Source of the DNA: Strigamia acuminata
Taxonomy: Eukaryota > Arthropoda > Chilopoda > Geophilomorpha > Linotaeniidae
DNA: 64,000 nt
Direction: 5' to 3'
Assembly (NCBI GenBank): GCA_949358305.1
Contig: OX442318.1
Span: 11,266,517-11,330,516, forward strand
In this document: piece by piece, positions 22,373 to 33,369 of the stretch
How positions within the stretch are numbered: position 1 is the first letter of the stretch
How the letters are laid out: each line of letters starts with the position of its first letter
Notes under the pieces: model-generated
The model's input: the letters and a program-made list of their open reading frames with translations, nothing else
What the model was told of the DNA's origin: nothing
Database searches by the model: none
Position numbers and translations under genes: made by a program

Positions 22373-22553
22373 CCACTGACAGCACAAATTCAAATCCAAT
22401 TGTTGTTGCCATCTAATAGCATGGGTTGCAATTACACAATCAATTGTTAGTTAAAATTAAGGAGTTGCCATGGTTCCATTGGTTACTAAGTTCGATTATT
22501 TGTTCATTCATTAACAAACAGGAAAATATTAATACAAACTTTTTTCTATTTAG
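22373..22553 (+). promoter_or_regulatory. conserved 5' region of channel gene 2
   Basis: This block ends directly before the ATG at 22554 and is repeated almost word for word at 63826-64000 (CACTGACAGCACAAATTC, AAATTAAGGAGTTGCCATGG, TTGTTCATTCATTAACAAA). Conservation next to a start codon suggests promoter or leader sequence. Confidence 0.55.
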
Positions 22554-25109
22554 ATGCTAAATCAATGCAGATTCAGAATAGATCGGCGTATTATAACATC
22601 TTCAATCGTCGAGTCCATCGATAAAGATAAGAATGTAGCACCAGAGTTTTACATCCTTCTAGACCGCACGCGTTCACAAAGATTTCGTATTTTTTGGGGG
22701 TTTCTTGTCCTGATCTGTTCTCTCATGTATTGCTACCAAATGTACGATCGCATCTCATACTTCATGACAGAACCAAAAGCTGTTGATGTATTTCGAAAGA
22801 AAATTGAACACTTTCCAATCCCACCAGCGTCTATTTGCACAGAACATAATAATTACTCAAGAGATTATATGATACAAAAGAAATTATATAACTATCTGCC
22901 CAAACTCATAGAATTACCTGATTTCGACCTGTCTAAACTTTGGAATTTAGACTACCGATTCGATTTAATTGAAAACTACACATTTGAAAAAGCTAGCTAC
23001 AAGGTAAGATGCATATTCTTATGTCTGCATTTAAATTTTATTTTTGTCTTTTCTTATAGCCAAAGATACCCATCGGTTTTCTTCAAAAACACAAACTTAC
23101 ACCATTTGGCACATGTACGCAAGTAACCAGTTAAGTATTACAGATGCAGCATTTTGCCTAGAACAGCACACCAAATTTGCCAAATCATAATTTTTTTGAG
23201 TTTAACCTTCCCATAGCCATGGTAGGTCAAAAAAATTACAGAAGTGGAAAAATCACTGTAATTCTTTTTTTTCTGATAATTAATTAATGAGGTTAACTTG
23301 TATTCCTCAAAAACTTTTTTTTCTTATTTTATAATGTCTAAATACAAATAGTTTTTCAATTATTATTAAGATAATTTAATATTTATAACATAAAACACCC
23401 TTAATGGGAGCGCCGTACACTGCTTTGCCATCTGTTTGCACTAGGTGGCGTATTAAAATTAGTCCTACAACATGTGCTTTTACCAGGAAAAATGGGATTG
23501 CACCAGGAAAAATGTGATTCTGCACATGCGCAGAAGCATTTTAAAAGAAGGCCGATTTGACCGACCTTAGCTAGCAATGGTGGAAACTAGGCTTGGCTAT
23601 GGGAAGGTTAAGTACAGTATGTTTCGTTGTGTAAACTGTTACATTTATTACTTATTAGGTAACAGGTCATTGCAACATTCTGAACTTACAATGCCATTAA
23701 CATTAGAAGTGCCTTTAGCTTTTGGACCCTATACCGTACAGTACACATATACGGAGTAATATTTATTCTTCTACATTTGAGTCTGTTTTAACGCCTCATT
23801 TTAGATCTCACTCGATCTACCATTTGATTTTCAATTCGTTTATGATATCGCGTTACCAGTTCAAATATCTATTGGCTTCACCATCACAAAAGTAAAAATA
23901 GTGATCAAGTAAACTAATACTGCACATGCTAAGAAACTAATAGGTCAAATGCTAGTTTGTCGATACTGCTTTTTTCTATAATGCTAACCTGCAAAAATTC
24001 TAAAATGTAAGCTTACACTTTTATAAGTTTGAAACGCTTGGCCCTATTAAGACAGCCTTTTGGAGTTAAATTACATTATTGTCGTGTTGCGTGTGTTACC
24101 ATTACAATAACATCGTTATAACGCAGTGCACTAAGCAGAAAGCATAACTTAACGGCACTGTTGGACATGGTACACTATACATTACAACGGGTACCGGTAC
24201 TGTACCGATATCGGTACCACGGTACTTTTGCCGGAAAAACATACCGATACCGCACCGCAGTACGTTTGCTGGAAAAACATACCAGTACCGCTGTACTTTT
24301 TCCAGAAAAACGTACCAGTACCGCGGTACCCTCGTACCGATCCAATGTACCATGTATCGAATTGCGGTACATCTCACGGTACATGAGAAAACGCGAGATG
24401 TCACGCAATGTTAAAAAATTTCATTTTTTTTTCCACAAAATAACATATTTTTATGAATGTAGAATTAATTTGTAAGTTTTATCGAATTTTCAACAAATTA
24501 CAAACTTACAAATTCCACGAGTTATAAAAAAAATTGTTGTGTACTTTACTTAAGGTCTGTCTGATACCATAATTATCAGATACCAGCTGATACCGATATT
24601 ATTTTCTCCACAAACAAAAACTATATTAGCGTAATTTTTTCCAGTATTCCTTTTTAAGCACGAAAGAAGAGCCATGTTTGCCGAACGAAGAGTTTAAATT
24701 GTGCGGTATACAATGTAACGAACGGAAGTTCAAGAATGATCCCTGTTGCATGCCATATTCATTTCTAAAGCAATGTAACAATCCTTGTAACAATTCTGAA
24801 GGTACAGCCAACTTGATTCTAAACCACAGGAGGATAATAGGAGGACTAATGCCAATTACTGACTGCAACTGTATAAGAAGCTGTGAAAATGAAGTTTACG
24901 ATTTACAAGTTGAATTAATAACTTTGAACAAAGTTCGGGTTAATTTCCACTTGGCTGATCAACACCTAACTGTGTTTCAAGAAAGATGGCTCTATGACTC
25001 CATCTCTCTACTCTGTGACTTTGGTGGGAATCTCGGTCTTTGGTTGGGTTTTTCACTCCTTTCTCTAATTGATTGTCTAATTGGTTGTGACGATGACTAC
25101 CCGGGATAG
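22554..25109 (+). CDS. two-domain DEG/ENaC channel, gene 2, first-domain half up to the gypsy insertion
   Basis: Exons 22554-23003, 23060-23129, 23659-23735, 23805-23891 and 24645-25085 join in frame to 375 residues. TM1 lies around residues 47-66, followed by FPIPPASIC and then PFGTC in exon 2. The ectodomain carries DPCCMPYSFLKQCNN, and TM2 reads LLCDFGGNLGLWLGFS (GFS 363-365) close to the end. Exon 5 corresponds to exons 5 and 6 of gene 1 without the intron. After Gly375 the LTR of a gypsy element begins; translation would run through seven LTR codons (CDDDYPG) to a stop at 25107-25109. The 382-residue product would be a complete single-domain subunit. Without the insertion the frame continues at 35618 into the second domain. 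Confidence 0.85.
23202..23611. mobile_element. piggyBac-type MITE in intron 2 of channel gene 2
   Basis: The termini are TTAACCTTCCCATAGCCA and its inverted counterpart TGGCTATGGGAAGGTTAA, with TTAA at both ends, the target duplication used by piggyBac elements. The interior of about 400 bp is noncoding. It is absent from the same intron position in gene 1. Confidence 0.65.
24183..24400. repeat. GTACC-rich tandem repeat in intron 4 of channel gene 2
   Basis: About four imperfect units of 40-50 bp with a GGTAC..TTTTGCCGGAAAAACATACC pattern, many palindromic (GGTACCGGTACC-like). The array could form hairpins. Open frames here are repeat artefacts. Confidence 0.6.
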
Positions 25110-26533
25110 GAATTAAGACTAAAAGGACAAGTGAAACTGCAGAGTGTAGTAAAGTGCAAAGAATGAAGCGTTTATGTTTCTCAAAACATAGAACATTTAT
25201 TCAAGTCAAAATAAGTTATATAATAACTATGGCCGACAAAATGGCCAGTAAAATATGTGTGTAACTAACTATACAAACGAGTGGCTCAAAAAGCCCTAAT
25301 AACGTTAACAGTTGTGTTCAGCCTTGAAATAAGAGTGTGTAAAGTTCTTATTTCGGGCGTAAAAGGTGTCGTCTGCAATCGGACTGATTGTCGTCTGCTT
25401 CGGTTGGTTCTGTGTAACCAAATTATCCGAGGAATGCGGTTGTCTTTGCTGCATCGTCACAACTTTGGGTGACCATTGGTTTAAATATCTATTCGTAGAT
25501 ATTTACCAATTGGTCTATTTATGATTATCAAAATAACCATAAATAAAAGTTACTCAAAGTTAGACTTCGAAACTCATGTTAAATTTACGAATAAATCCAA
25601 ACATGCAAAGGTATGAATTGAGTTATTAAATTACAAATAATCTAATAACCAAACATAACTAAAAAAACCTGTATAAATAAAACGATTATGAAAAGACCCT
25701 GTCGATTCTGTTGCACCAAAGTACAACCAGCCCAGAATTGAATCAATGGCGCTCACGTCAATCCAACACTAGGTTTGACCCTAATGTCTCGGCGGAAAAA
25801 GGAATTGAGCACGGCATAAAATGCACGTGCCCCTACAACGGAATGTTGGCATGTAGTCAGGTAAAGGGTTTGAGCACGGCATTTTACTGCACGTGCCCCT
25901 ACAACGGAATGTTGGCATGAAGTACGGAAAGGGTTTGAGCACGGAATTTAATGCACGTGCCCCTACAACGGAATGTTGGCATGAAGCGAAGCGAAGCGAA
26001 GCGTAGAATAAGGGCTCAAGTAGATATCAAACAGAAACAAAAACAAGAGCGAGCTATTTCCGGTTTACACTGGAATATATGCTCAGTAGAAACAATGAGT
26101 TGACCATTGCTCCAATAGGAACACTGGTCACTCAAAACTGTCCAATCCTAGTAAATAGGAAGTGGATACAGGGGACACAGTCTTCTACAAAGTCTGTCCC
26201 AGGAAGTGGATACGGAGGACACATTTGCAATTAAGGCTATTGTCTTAATTCAAAGTGTATCTTCAAACACTGTGGGTGGTGAGGGGTGACTTAATCCTTT
26301 TGCCCAGGTGTTGTTATAATTTGTCCAAATCATAACACAACTGGAGGAATAACGACTCAACTATATCATACTAGTATGATATAATATCTAAGGATACCGT
26401 GGATTTATATAAAACCTTTAATTTTATATAAATATCACATAAATAACATGTATATTCGAATTTCCCGCCGAAATGGGAAATAGCGCCATCTATCGGTGAA
26501 CTTGGGACTAAATATGACGTCATGACCGTCACA
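25086..26533 (-). repeat. 3' LTR of gypsy 1
   Basis: 1448 bp, matching 34167-35614. On the minus strand this is the downstream LTR. It provides seven codons and a stop to the interrupted channel frame. Confidence 0.93.
25807..26000. repeat. three 65-bp tandem repeats in the LTR, each with CACGTG
   Basis: Units start at 25807, 25872 and 25937 (GAGCACGG...), each containing TGCACGTGCCCC and CTACAACGGAATGTTGGCAT. They are followed by a CGAAG run. The same array is in the other LTR at 34888-35081. Repeated CACGTG E-boxes in an LTR may act as enhancer sites for bHLH factors; this is inferred. Confidence 0.8.
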
Positions 26534-26548
26534 AGTCCCCCTTAATTA
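26534..26548 (-). other. polypurine tract of gypsy 1
   Basis: On the minus strand, AATTAAGGGGGACT directly precedes the 3' LTR, the expected place for the plus-strand DNA primer. Confidence 0.65.
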
Positions 26549-27001
26549 GGCTGAAGTGCAAACACTTCGACTAATTCTCAAAAACAAACAAGTTCACCGG
26601 AAATCATCATTAATCTCAACTTTTATCGTAACCGAAGATCAAACTAATTTTTCGAGAAAACTTACGATTGAATACGTGTCGGAACTCGAATCTCGGCAGA
26701 TCTAGACGAAGGCAATGGTTGCGATTTGTCAAGTGAAGTGTCACGCTTTGAGTAATACGAAGGTGAGAAAAACTACTCTCTAACTAGGGGTCAACTCTAA
26801 TTTCGAGGGATCTTCTCATTGGTTCGTAATTACTCATCCTGGAATTTGTTATTAATTCACAGGGGTAGACACTTGTATGCAAATGTTTACACGAGGATTA
26901 ATTTAAATAAATAACTTCGTGGAAATCGAGTCACACAAAATTAAATTTAGTGAGTAATTTCGAAAAATTATTTACTAAGGCAATATATAAGTTCCAAAAA
27001 A

Positions 27002-30000
27002 TCAGGCCGATTTCTTTTGATTTCTGACTTTTCTAATTCGAGGGGATTTTTCTTTAAATCCCGTCCAAGTTTTTTGACGTAATGATTTTAGCAATTGTAC
27101 AAAATCGGTTACGTATTTAGGATTAGGTTTGGTAACACGTTTTGGCCTTTCGGCGGGTGTTTCCAATTTTCGTTTTTTACGAGATTTCTGAGGAACCTCG
27201 TCTTTACGACTCTCTATGGGAATTTCGGTTTCCATCGGGATATTTTCTTTTATTAATTTCTCGGAATTAGTAGCGTGTTCCTCCATCCATTTGGGGGTGG
27301 GATGAGGACCGCTTGTTCCTACTCTTTGGTCTATTGTCCATTCCTCGATCGGGTAGGAAGGGATGTAAGGCGACAAATCTTGGATATTCACTGATGGTTC
27401 CTTGGAACCATCAGAGATTTTCCTTAAAGCGTAAGCGCTACCGCCGCTGAGAACCGCCGTGATTTCCCACGGTCCGTTTCTCTTTTCGGCGAAACCTGCT
27501 GAGATTCCCTTATCTTTATTGGATAAGATGTGTGTTGCCTTCCATACTAAATCTCCAACAACAAAATCACAAATATAAAATTTATCTCTGTGAATTTTAT
27601 CGTGTTTTTCATAATTCCGCTGTATTTTTCTATGCATTTCCTGGTGTGCTCTTTTGATCACTTCCAGAATGCTAAATACATAAGCTTCGGGGTTTTCTCT
27701 GTCGAACTTGATCGCATGTTTTATTATGCGAGGATCGAACGGCAAAGGAACAGTTCTTCCCGTGTTAAGTAACATCGGAGTTGTATTCGTCGCCTCGCTC
27801 TTGGTCGTGTGCATTGAAAAGGCGAAATGGTTTAAATATTTCGGCCAGTGGGAGTGCACATCGGAATAAATTGCCAATAACATTTTCAGGTCTCTATTGG
27901 CCCTTTCTGTAATGTTAGCGGCGGCGTGATACGGACTGACGTGAATAATGTCAATGTGGTTTCTTTTGCAGAATTCTTCAAAAACAGTGCTCACAAATTG
28001 TCTTCCATTATCAGATATAATCTTTTTGGGGTAGCCCCATCTGTGAAATACTTCACTTAGGCGATTGACAATGCATTCGCTAGAAGCTGTGGCTAGTGCG
28101 AACACTTCCACCCACTTCGTACAGTGATCAATGACTACTAAGATCCATTGAAGCTGTGATCTACCCGCTGGTTTTGGTCCCATCAAGTCGATGCTGACCG
28201 TCTCCCAGGGGTTCGTCATGTTATGCGGCACATAACCAGATCGTCTTTGTTGATGCTGGTTTGGCTTGTATTGCTGGCAATGAGGGCAGCTGCGCACGTA
28301 GTTGCGCACGTCTTTTCTCATTTTTGGCCAAAAATACATGAGCTTTGCTCGTTCTAGAGTTTTGCTCATACCTGCATGGCCAGTGAGTGGGTGACCATGA
28401 CAGGCAAACAACGCTCGTTTGACTAAAACACGTGGAATCACGGCTTTAAAACCATTTCCCGAGTCGTTGAGTTCTTCTTCGTAAGTTGGACAGAAGTAGA
28501 TGAGCATTTGACCGCCATCTTCTTCTTCTTCGTCCAAACTATATCTTTGGGTAATATTTAACCAATATTCATCGGTAATTTCCTTTTTCTGTTCATCTGT
28601 GGCTTTCAGATAAACTAGAATTTTACTACACTCCTGATCTTTCAACTGCGCGTCAATGATTTCACGACGAGTTGGAGGAGCTTCTTTTAAAACATCAGTT
28701 AGTGCACTGTAAAGAGTTGCATTTTTGTTTTTGCAACAATTATCAGTATCCTCCCCCTTTTCTCCAGAAATAGCCGATACGTCAGCATTGGCTGCTTCTG
28801 GAAAATCGTCAAAATGAACGTGTAAATTCGAGAATGTCGCACAACGTTTGTCGGAAGGTTTTAGACACAAGTGTCTATTTCCTGTCCAATTTGGGAAAAA
28901 TTGGGTGATCTCCTCCGGCTCTAGGTAGTCATCCGCTGGAGTATCCAGTGCTGACAACGGAGCACGTGAAAGAGCGTCGGCTACTTGATTTAAAGCGCCT
29001 CGACGAAATTCGATTTTGAACGCGCCGCACTGAATGCGCACGGCCCATCGACCAAATCGACCCGATGGTTCCGGTGTGCTCATTAGCCATTTTAAAGCCT
29101 GAGCATCCGATTCTAGGGTGAAGGTAGTGTATTCTAGGTAGGGGCGAAACTTGTCGACTGCCCATACCACCGCCAAACACTCTAACTCCGGGGTAGAATA
29201 ACGTTCTTCTGCTCCTCTCAAAACTCGGCTGGCGTAAGCAACCGGTTTTGGGTGTAAAACCATTTTTTGCTTTTTGGCGTCAAATACCTCAACGTCTTGG
29301 CAAAGGACGGCACCGAGACCGTCGTGGGACGCGTCGGTCAAGACAACGAATTGTTTAGTCATGTCCGGCATATGTAATGCTTGGTCTTTGTCGCATAAAA
29401 TGTCTTTTATGCGCTCAAAAGCGTCTTCTTGTGCCTTTCCCCAAACGAATTTTGCGGAATCGTGCATTATACTAGTTAATGGACGAGCTATAGTCGCATG
29501 GTGCGGAATAAATTTTCGAAAAAAGTTAGACAGTCCATGAAAGCGTTGAATATCCTTAGAGCAGGTAGGAGTTGGAAATTTCCTAACTGCTGACGTCTTA
29601 TCTGGGTCGGGCAATAATCCCTCAGAGGTAATATAATGCCCGAGAAATTTCAAGGCGGTCCGTCCAAACTTGGATTTGGCCTTATTAATAGTTAAATTGG
29701 CCTTATCCAGTTTTTCCAGGACGTCCTTAACATGTTCTAAATGTTTTTTCCAACTAGTTGAAAAAATAATAATATCGTCGAGATAGACTAACGCATGATT
29801 GTAAAGTGCTTCGCCCATTACTCCACTCATTAAATGTTGAAACGAAGAGGGTGCGTTGCACAAACCAAAGGGCATTCTTTTAAATTGGAATTTCCCTTTG
29901 GGCGTGTAAAATGCTGTTTTACTTTTATCCTCCTCTGCCATTTCCATCTGATGGTAACCTTGAGTCAGGTCCAGAGAAGTAAAATATTTTGCTTTGTTAG

Positions 30001-31138
30001 TATTATGGATTAACAGATCAATGCTTGGCATCTGGATCGTGTCAATTACCGTAATATTATTTAGCCATCTGTAATCGATGCACAGTCGATAAGTCCCGTT
30101 AGGCTTAGCGACTATCACCGGGTGACTGATGTAGGGACCGGTAGAGGGCTCAATTAGGCCCTCTGCTTCAAGTTCCTCTACGAGCTCTGTCATAATCGCC
30201 TTCTTGGCCGGATTATACATTCTATATGGCTGCAATTTCCATTTAGCACCTTCTTTGAACTTGATGCTATGTTTTGCAACGTTGGTGCAGCCAACCTTGT
30301 CACGAAAGGCATTTTGAACACTCAAAATTACCTGTCGTAATTTCTCTTTATTCTCGTCGGAGCTGTCGCAATCTGCCACTAGTCTCTCCGCCCAATCAGC
30401 TGGGGTGTGAGTTTCGTCCCCCTTAGCATCAATTGCGCGGAGTCTTGCTAGACTGCAGTTCAACTCCGTGGTTTCATAAGGAGCAGTCCAACCAGGCATA
30501 AAATCACAAGTGAAGACAGCCCGGAGTGGATTTAAATTTATTCCAGTCCTTCTCATGAAGTTGTGGCCAAGAATTAGGCCACACACATTCTTTTCGAGAA
30601 TTATGAAATTAGTCGGGGTCATTTTAGTTTTGTTAGCCCAATTGACACAAAGTGTCACTTGACCTAACGGCTTGTGGTCGATTCCTACGGCACAAACACG
30701 CATTCCTTTTGGACATTCTTGGATGAATTCCACTGGAATCTCGGTGTTTGACAGTAGTTGAATCCCAATAAAGCATTGGGTCGCCCCCGAATCCATTAGA
30801 GCATTATAATTTAATCCTCCAATATTTATGTTCATTCGAGGATCGTCGATGAAACGAGTAGCTGATTTACTGTCGTAAACTTTGCTAATTTTTTCAACTC
30901 TATCTTTGGGGACAAAAATCTTGCCAAGTTGGGATCTTTTAATTTTTCCAAACTTATTCTTGATTTTATATTTATTCCAATTTCCGTGAAAAATGGATAA
31001 ATTTTCGAGTTGATTCGTCATCGAGTCTATTCCTTCGTTCACTCCACCAGTAGAACTCGTGGCTTGAACGAGAGTCGGAATCAAATCAAAATCAATCTCC
31101 ATATCAAGTGGGTCGAGTGAATTTTTTGAATCACTCAA
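27002..31138 (-). CDS. pol: gypsy 1 Pol polyprotein
   Basis: 1378 codons from the first possible internal start, but the frame is open back to the gag stop at 31263, so Pol is most likely made by -1 frameshift. Numbered from the residue at 31138: aspartic protease DSG at 116-118; reverse transcriptase with YLDD at 452-455; RNase H with TDAS near 601; integrase zinc finger H914/H921 and C951/C954; catalytic core residues D984, D1043 and E1079; and a C-terminal GPY/F-type module (GPWEITAVL). The order protease-RT-RNase H-integrase is that of Ty3/gypsy. All key residues are present and there is no internal stop, so the element may be active. Confidence 0.93.
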   Translation of the reverse strand: MSDSKNSLDPLDMEIDFDLIPTLVQATSSTGGVNEGIDSMTNQLENLSIFHGNWNKYKIKNKFGKIKRSQLGKIFVPKDRVEKISKVYDSKSATRFIDDPRMNINIGGLNYNALMDSGATQCFIGIQLLSNTEIPVEFIQECPKGMRVCAVGIDHKPLGQVTLCVNWANKTKMTPTNFIILEKNVCGLILGHNFMRRTGINLNPLRAVFTCDFMPGWTAPYETTELNCSLARLRAIDAKGDETHTPADWAERLVADCDSSDENKEKLRQVILSVQNAFRDKVGCTNVAKHSIKFKEGAKWKLQPYRMYNPAKKAIMTELVEELEAEGLIEPSTGPYISHPVIVAKPNGTYRLCIDYRWLNNITVIDTIQMPSIDLLIHNTNKAKYFTSLDLTQGYHQMEMAEEDKSKTAFYTPKGKFQFKRMPFGLCNAPSSFQHLMSGVMGEALYNHALVYLDDIIIFSTSWKKHLEHVKDVLEKLDKANLTINKAKSKFGRTALKFLGHYITSEGLLPDPDKTSAVRKFPTPTCSKDIQRFHGLSNFFRKFIPHHATIARPLTSIMHDSAKFVWGKAQEDAFERIKDILCDKDQALHMPDMTKQFVVLTDASHDGLGAVLCQDVEVFDAKKQKMVLHPKPVAYASRVLRGAEERYSTPELECLAVVWAVDKFRPYLEYTTFTLESDAQALKWLMSTPEPSGRFGRWAVRIQCGAFKIEFRRGALNQVADALSRAPLSALDTPADDYLEPEEITQFFPNWTGNRHLCLKPSDKRCATFSNLHVHFDDFPEAANADVSAISGEKGEDTDNCCKNKNATLYSALTDVLKEAPPTRREIIDAQLKDQECSKILVYLKATDEQKKEITDEYWLNITQRYSLDEEEEDGGQMLIYFCPTYEEELNDSGNGFKAVIPRVLVKRALFACHGHPLTGHAGMSKTLERAKLMYFWPKMRKDVRNYVRSCPHCQQYKPNQHQQRRSGYVPHNMTNPWETVSIDLMGPKPAGRSQLQWILVVIDHCTKWVEVFALATASSECIVNRLSEVFHRWGYPKKIISDNGRQFVSTVFEEFCKRNHIDIIHVSPYHAAANITERANRDLKMLLAIYSDVHSHWPKYLNHFAFSMHTTKSEATNTTPMLLNTGRTVPLPFDPRIIKHAIKFDRENPEAYVFSILEVIKRAHQEMHRKIQRNYEKHDKIHRDKFYICDFVVGDLVWKATHILSNKDKGISAGFAEKRNGPWEITAVLSGGSAYALRKISDGSKEPSVNIQDLSPYIPSYPIEEWTIDQRVGTSGPHPTPKWMEEHATNSEKLIKENIPMETEIPIESRKDEVPQKSRKKRKLETPAERPKRVTKPNPKYVTDFVQLLKSLRQKTWTGFKEKSPRIRKVRNQKKSA

Positions 31139-31260
31139 GTATGGTATTGTTAACCCCTTTGTTAAAAGTTTGGGTTGTTCTAACGATACCGCATCGATAG
31201 CCTTATCCAGCGAAATAAAAGGTTTAATCGGGGGTTGAGAAATCGTGTCAACCCCCTGAA

Positions 31261-33369
31261 TTAGTTTTTTTTATCTTCACTAGGAGTGGGAACTGGGGCA
31301 GTCGCAGCTTTAAGATGTGATTTAAATAAATCCGTCATCGTTGCTTGAAAGTCTGCGAGCTTCGCGTCAAGTTTTTGATCGAGAAACTCGGCCGTTACCC
31401 AGTTGGGTTTGGGTCTTTTAGACAGGTCAAGTGTTGAAGAGGGGTTAAAGCGCTTGTTGGAGTCGCTTTTTCCCCCATTTCCTTCTTTTAATTTGTTGGC
31501 GAGCTTGAGACAATTTCTTTTTATGTGTCCCGGCTCGTGACAATAGTAGCACTTTCCAGTAGTGCTTTCAAAATGAGCTGCGAACATTCTCTCCATTGAA
31601 CTCTCCTCGACTTCACCGTCGGTGTCGTCGGAGTCTTGTTCATTCGAGTTTTCTTCTTCCGTGTGAGTAGCACGAAAAGAAGTTTTGCTTGGAAATAGTT
31701 TTGATTCCTTGTTGTTTTTAGCAACAGAGGGAGTCTCACCATTGTCACATTCGAGTTCCGCAGCAAGTTGAGTTGCGTTCTCGAACCTGCAGCGATGTGT
31801 ACCGACATATTGAAGTATGTCGTCCACTGTACAATCTCCGTAGAGTCCGTGCGTCATTAAAAGTGAGAAACTCTCTTGGTTAATGTTTTTAAACAAACTG
31901 GTGGTACCTGCCATGTCGCCAGGCGGTATTTTCCCTTGTTCCTGCGTGAACCGCAGGAGGAAACAATACAGTGATTCGTCACTGCGTTGTTTCACATTGT
32001 CGAGTCGTCTCGCTCGAGTGAGCGGGACCAGATCGAATCTCTTTACAAACATTCTTTCGAAAGTCTTCCAATTCGAGAATTGGTGGTTATTTTGATGGAA
32101 CCATTTTTGGGCATGGCCCAATAAATGCCCGGGTACATCTTGATGTACCATGTCATCCAGTGGCACTCCTCTACCGAGCGCGGCTGCTTTCACGATTTCT
32201 AAAAATCGAGCAACCTCTTTTTGGTTCCCGTCGAAAATCGGAATTTCCAAGCTTTTTCCAGATTGTCGATTTTGGTTTTGATGATTACGGCTCTGACCAG
32301 ATAATCCTTGAATTATCTGTCTCAGGCTGTCGTTAGATAAAGGTGGCGCAGAATTATTCGAAGAAAAATCCTGACTCATTCTCGGTGAATGGCTTCGCCG
32401 AAAATGATTTCGATTGTTTCGATCGTTTTGATCGTTTCGATCATTCCGATCGTACTGGTTATTTCGATCACTCCGATCGTTCTGATAATTTCGATTATCT
32501 TCCTCGTTCTGATCGTTACGATCATAACGTGGGGGATAAAAATTATTACGCCCACCTCGAGAGTGAGGGCCGTAATTATCTCTTCCTCGATGATTATAAT
32601 TAAAATTATCATCATCAAAATCGTTATAATTATTATTATTACGATCATTGAAATTGTTTCGAACCGGAGAAACGTCACGTGAACGATTTGAGCGCGAGGG
32701 GGAAATTCGCGTAGAATTTCCTCGTCGTGGGGAATTTTCTCGTCGTGGACTTAACCTTCTGCGATAAAAGTTAGGTGAGCGCAGTTCGGGTTGAGGAGTT
32801 CGAGTATTTCTTAACCCATTATCTTCACGGCCGTCGGGAAACGGATCACGCCAAGGCGGGGTGCGTCTGCTTTGTTCCCGCTGGCGTCGTGAAGTGGGAG
32901 ACGCTGAACGTCTCCTTTCCGGCGTTGCAGGTCCGATCCGATCGATTTCTCGTTCTTGACGCGAACTGCTACGCGGTGGTGGATTCGGCTCAGAATTTTC
33001 CGCTGCGAACAACGGAGCTTCTTCGCGCGGCCTCGATCTAGCCGCTTCGGGATCTGGATTCCTATCACGCTGGTACGTGTTAGGAAGCGTTCCCCGGCTA
33101 GTCTGCCTATTTACCACTATCACTTCGGGTGAAAGTGGTTGAGGAGGCGGGCGTCCACGGCAATTCTCCGTGAAGCGCCTCGCTTCTCCCACTGAGGAAA
33201 ATTGTGTCATATTTAACTGATAGTGACGACAAAATACTTCGAGCTCATCAGGTATGGGTAAATGTTCGGTCCTGAGGGAGTTTGGATTCGAGCGTTCGAT
33301 AGGCCGATCGCCGTCTCTACTGCCCCCGTGCACTGAGCCGAACAACACCATAGACTGATCGCGTGGCAT
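31261..33369 (-). CDS. gag: gypsy 1 Gag
   Basis: 702 residues. The N-terminal part is Pro/Arg/Ser-rich, with an Asn/Asp/Arg low-complexity stretch (about 230-345). A retrotransposon capsid-like segment (about 365-540) follows, then one CCHC zinc knuckle CYYCHEPGHIKRNC at 607-620. Gag packages the element RNA in cytoplasmic particles. The ATG at 33369 starts the frame. The frame ends with codons AAA AAC TAA, which form the slippery site for Pol. Confidence 0.9.
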   Translation of the reverse strand: MPRDQSMVLFGSVHGGSRDGDRPIERSNPNSLRTEHLPIPDELEVFCRHYQLNMTQFSSVGEARRFTENCRGRPPPQPLSPEVIVVNRQTSRGTLPNTYQRDRNPDPEAARSRPREEAPLFAAENSEPNPPPRSSSRQEREIDRIGPATPERRRSASPTSRRQREQSRRTPPWRDPFPDGREDNGLRNTRTPQPELRSPNFYRRRLSPRRENSPRRGNSTRISPSRSNRSRDVSPVRNNFNDRNNNNYNDFDDDNFNYNHRGRDNYGPHSRGGRNNFYPPRYDRNDQNEEDNRNYQNDRSDRNNQYDRNDRNDQNDRNNRNHFRRSHSPRMSQDFSSNNSAPPLSNDSLRQIIQGLSGQSRNHQNQNRQSGKSLEIPIFDGNQKEVARFLEIVKAAALGRGVPLDDMVHQDVPGHLLGHAQKWFHQNNHQFSNWKTFERMFVKRFDLVPLTRARRLDNVKQRSDESLYCFLLRFTQEQGKIPPGDMAGTTSLFKNINQESFSLLMTHGLYGDCTVDDILQYVGTHRCRFENATQLAAELECDNGETPSVAKNNKESKLFPSKTSFRATHTEEENSNEQDSDDTDGEVEESSMERMFAAHFESTTGKCYYCHEPGHIKRNCLKLANKLKEGNGGKSDSNKRFNPSSTLDLSKRPKPNWVTAEFLDQKLDAKLADFQATMTDLFKSHLKAATAPVPTPSEDKKN
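31264..31270 (-). promoter_or_regulatory. -1 ribosomal frameshift site A_AAA_AAC
   Basis: On the minus strand the heptamer A AAA AAC is in the gag frame immediately before its TAA stop. The pol frame is exactly -1, and after slippage the next codon would be CTA in the open pol frame. This is the canonical X_XXY_YYZ arrangement. A downstream stimulatory structure was not evaluated. Confidence 0.8.

Noticed and set aside
23659-23755. Longer version of gene 2 exon 3 ending at 23755
   Set aside because: Its phase does not fit exon 4, which must run 0 to 0 into exon 5. A donor at 23736 (GTACAG) gives the right phase and is also present in the truncated paralogue at 19495.
24102-24475. Several overlapping frames in the GTACC repeat
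   Set aside because: They are products of the repeat itself in an intron; no conservation or start context.
25807-26000. CRISPR-like array
   Set aside because: The repeats are contiguous 65-bp tandem units within an LTR, without unique spacers of fixed length, in a eukaryotic element.
32343-32682. Ile-rich and Asp-rich frames on both strands
   Set aside because: They are shadow frames of the Asn/Asp/Arg low-complexity part of gypsy 1 Gag.
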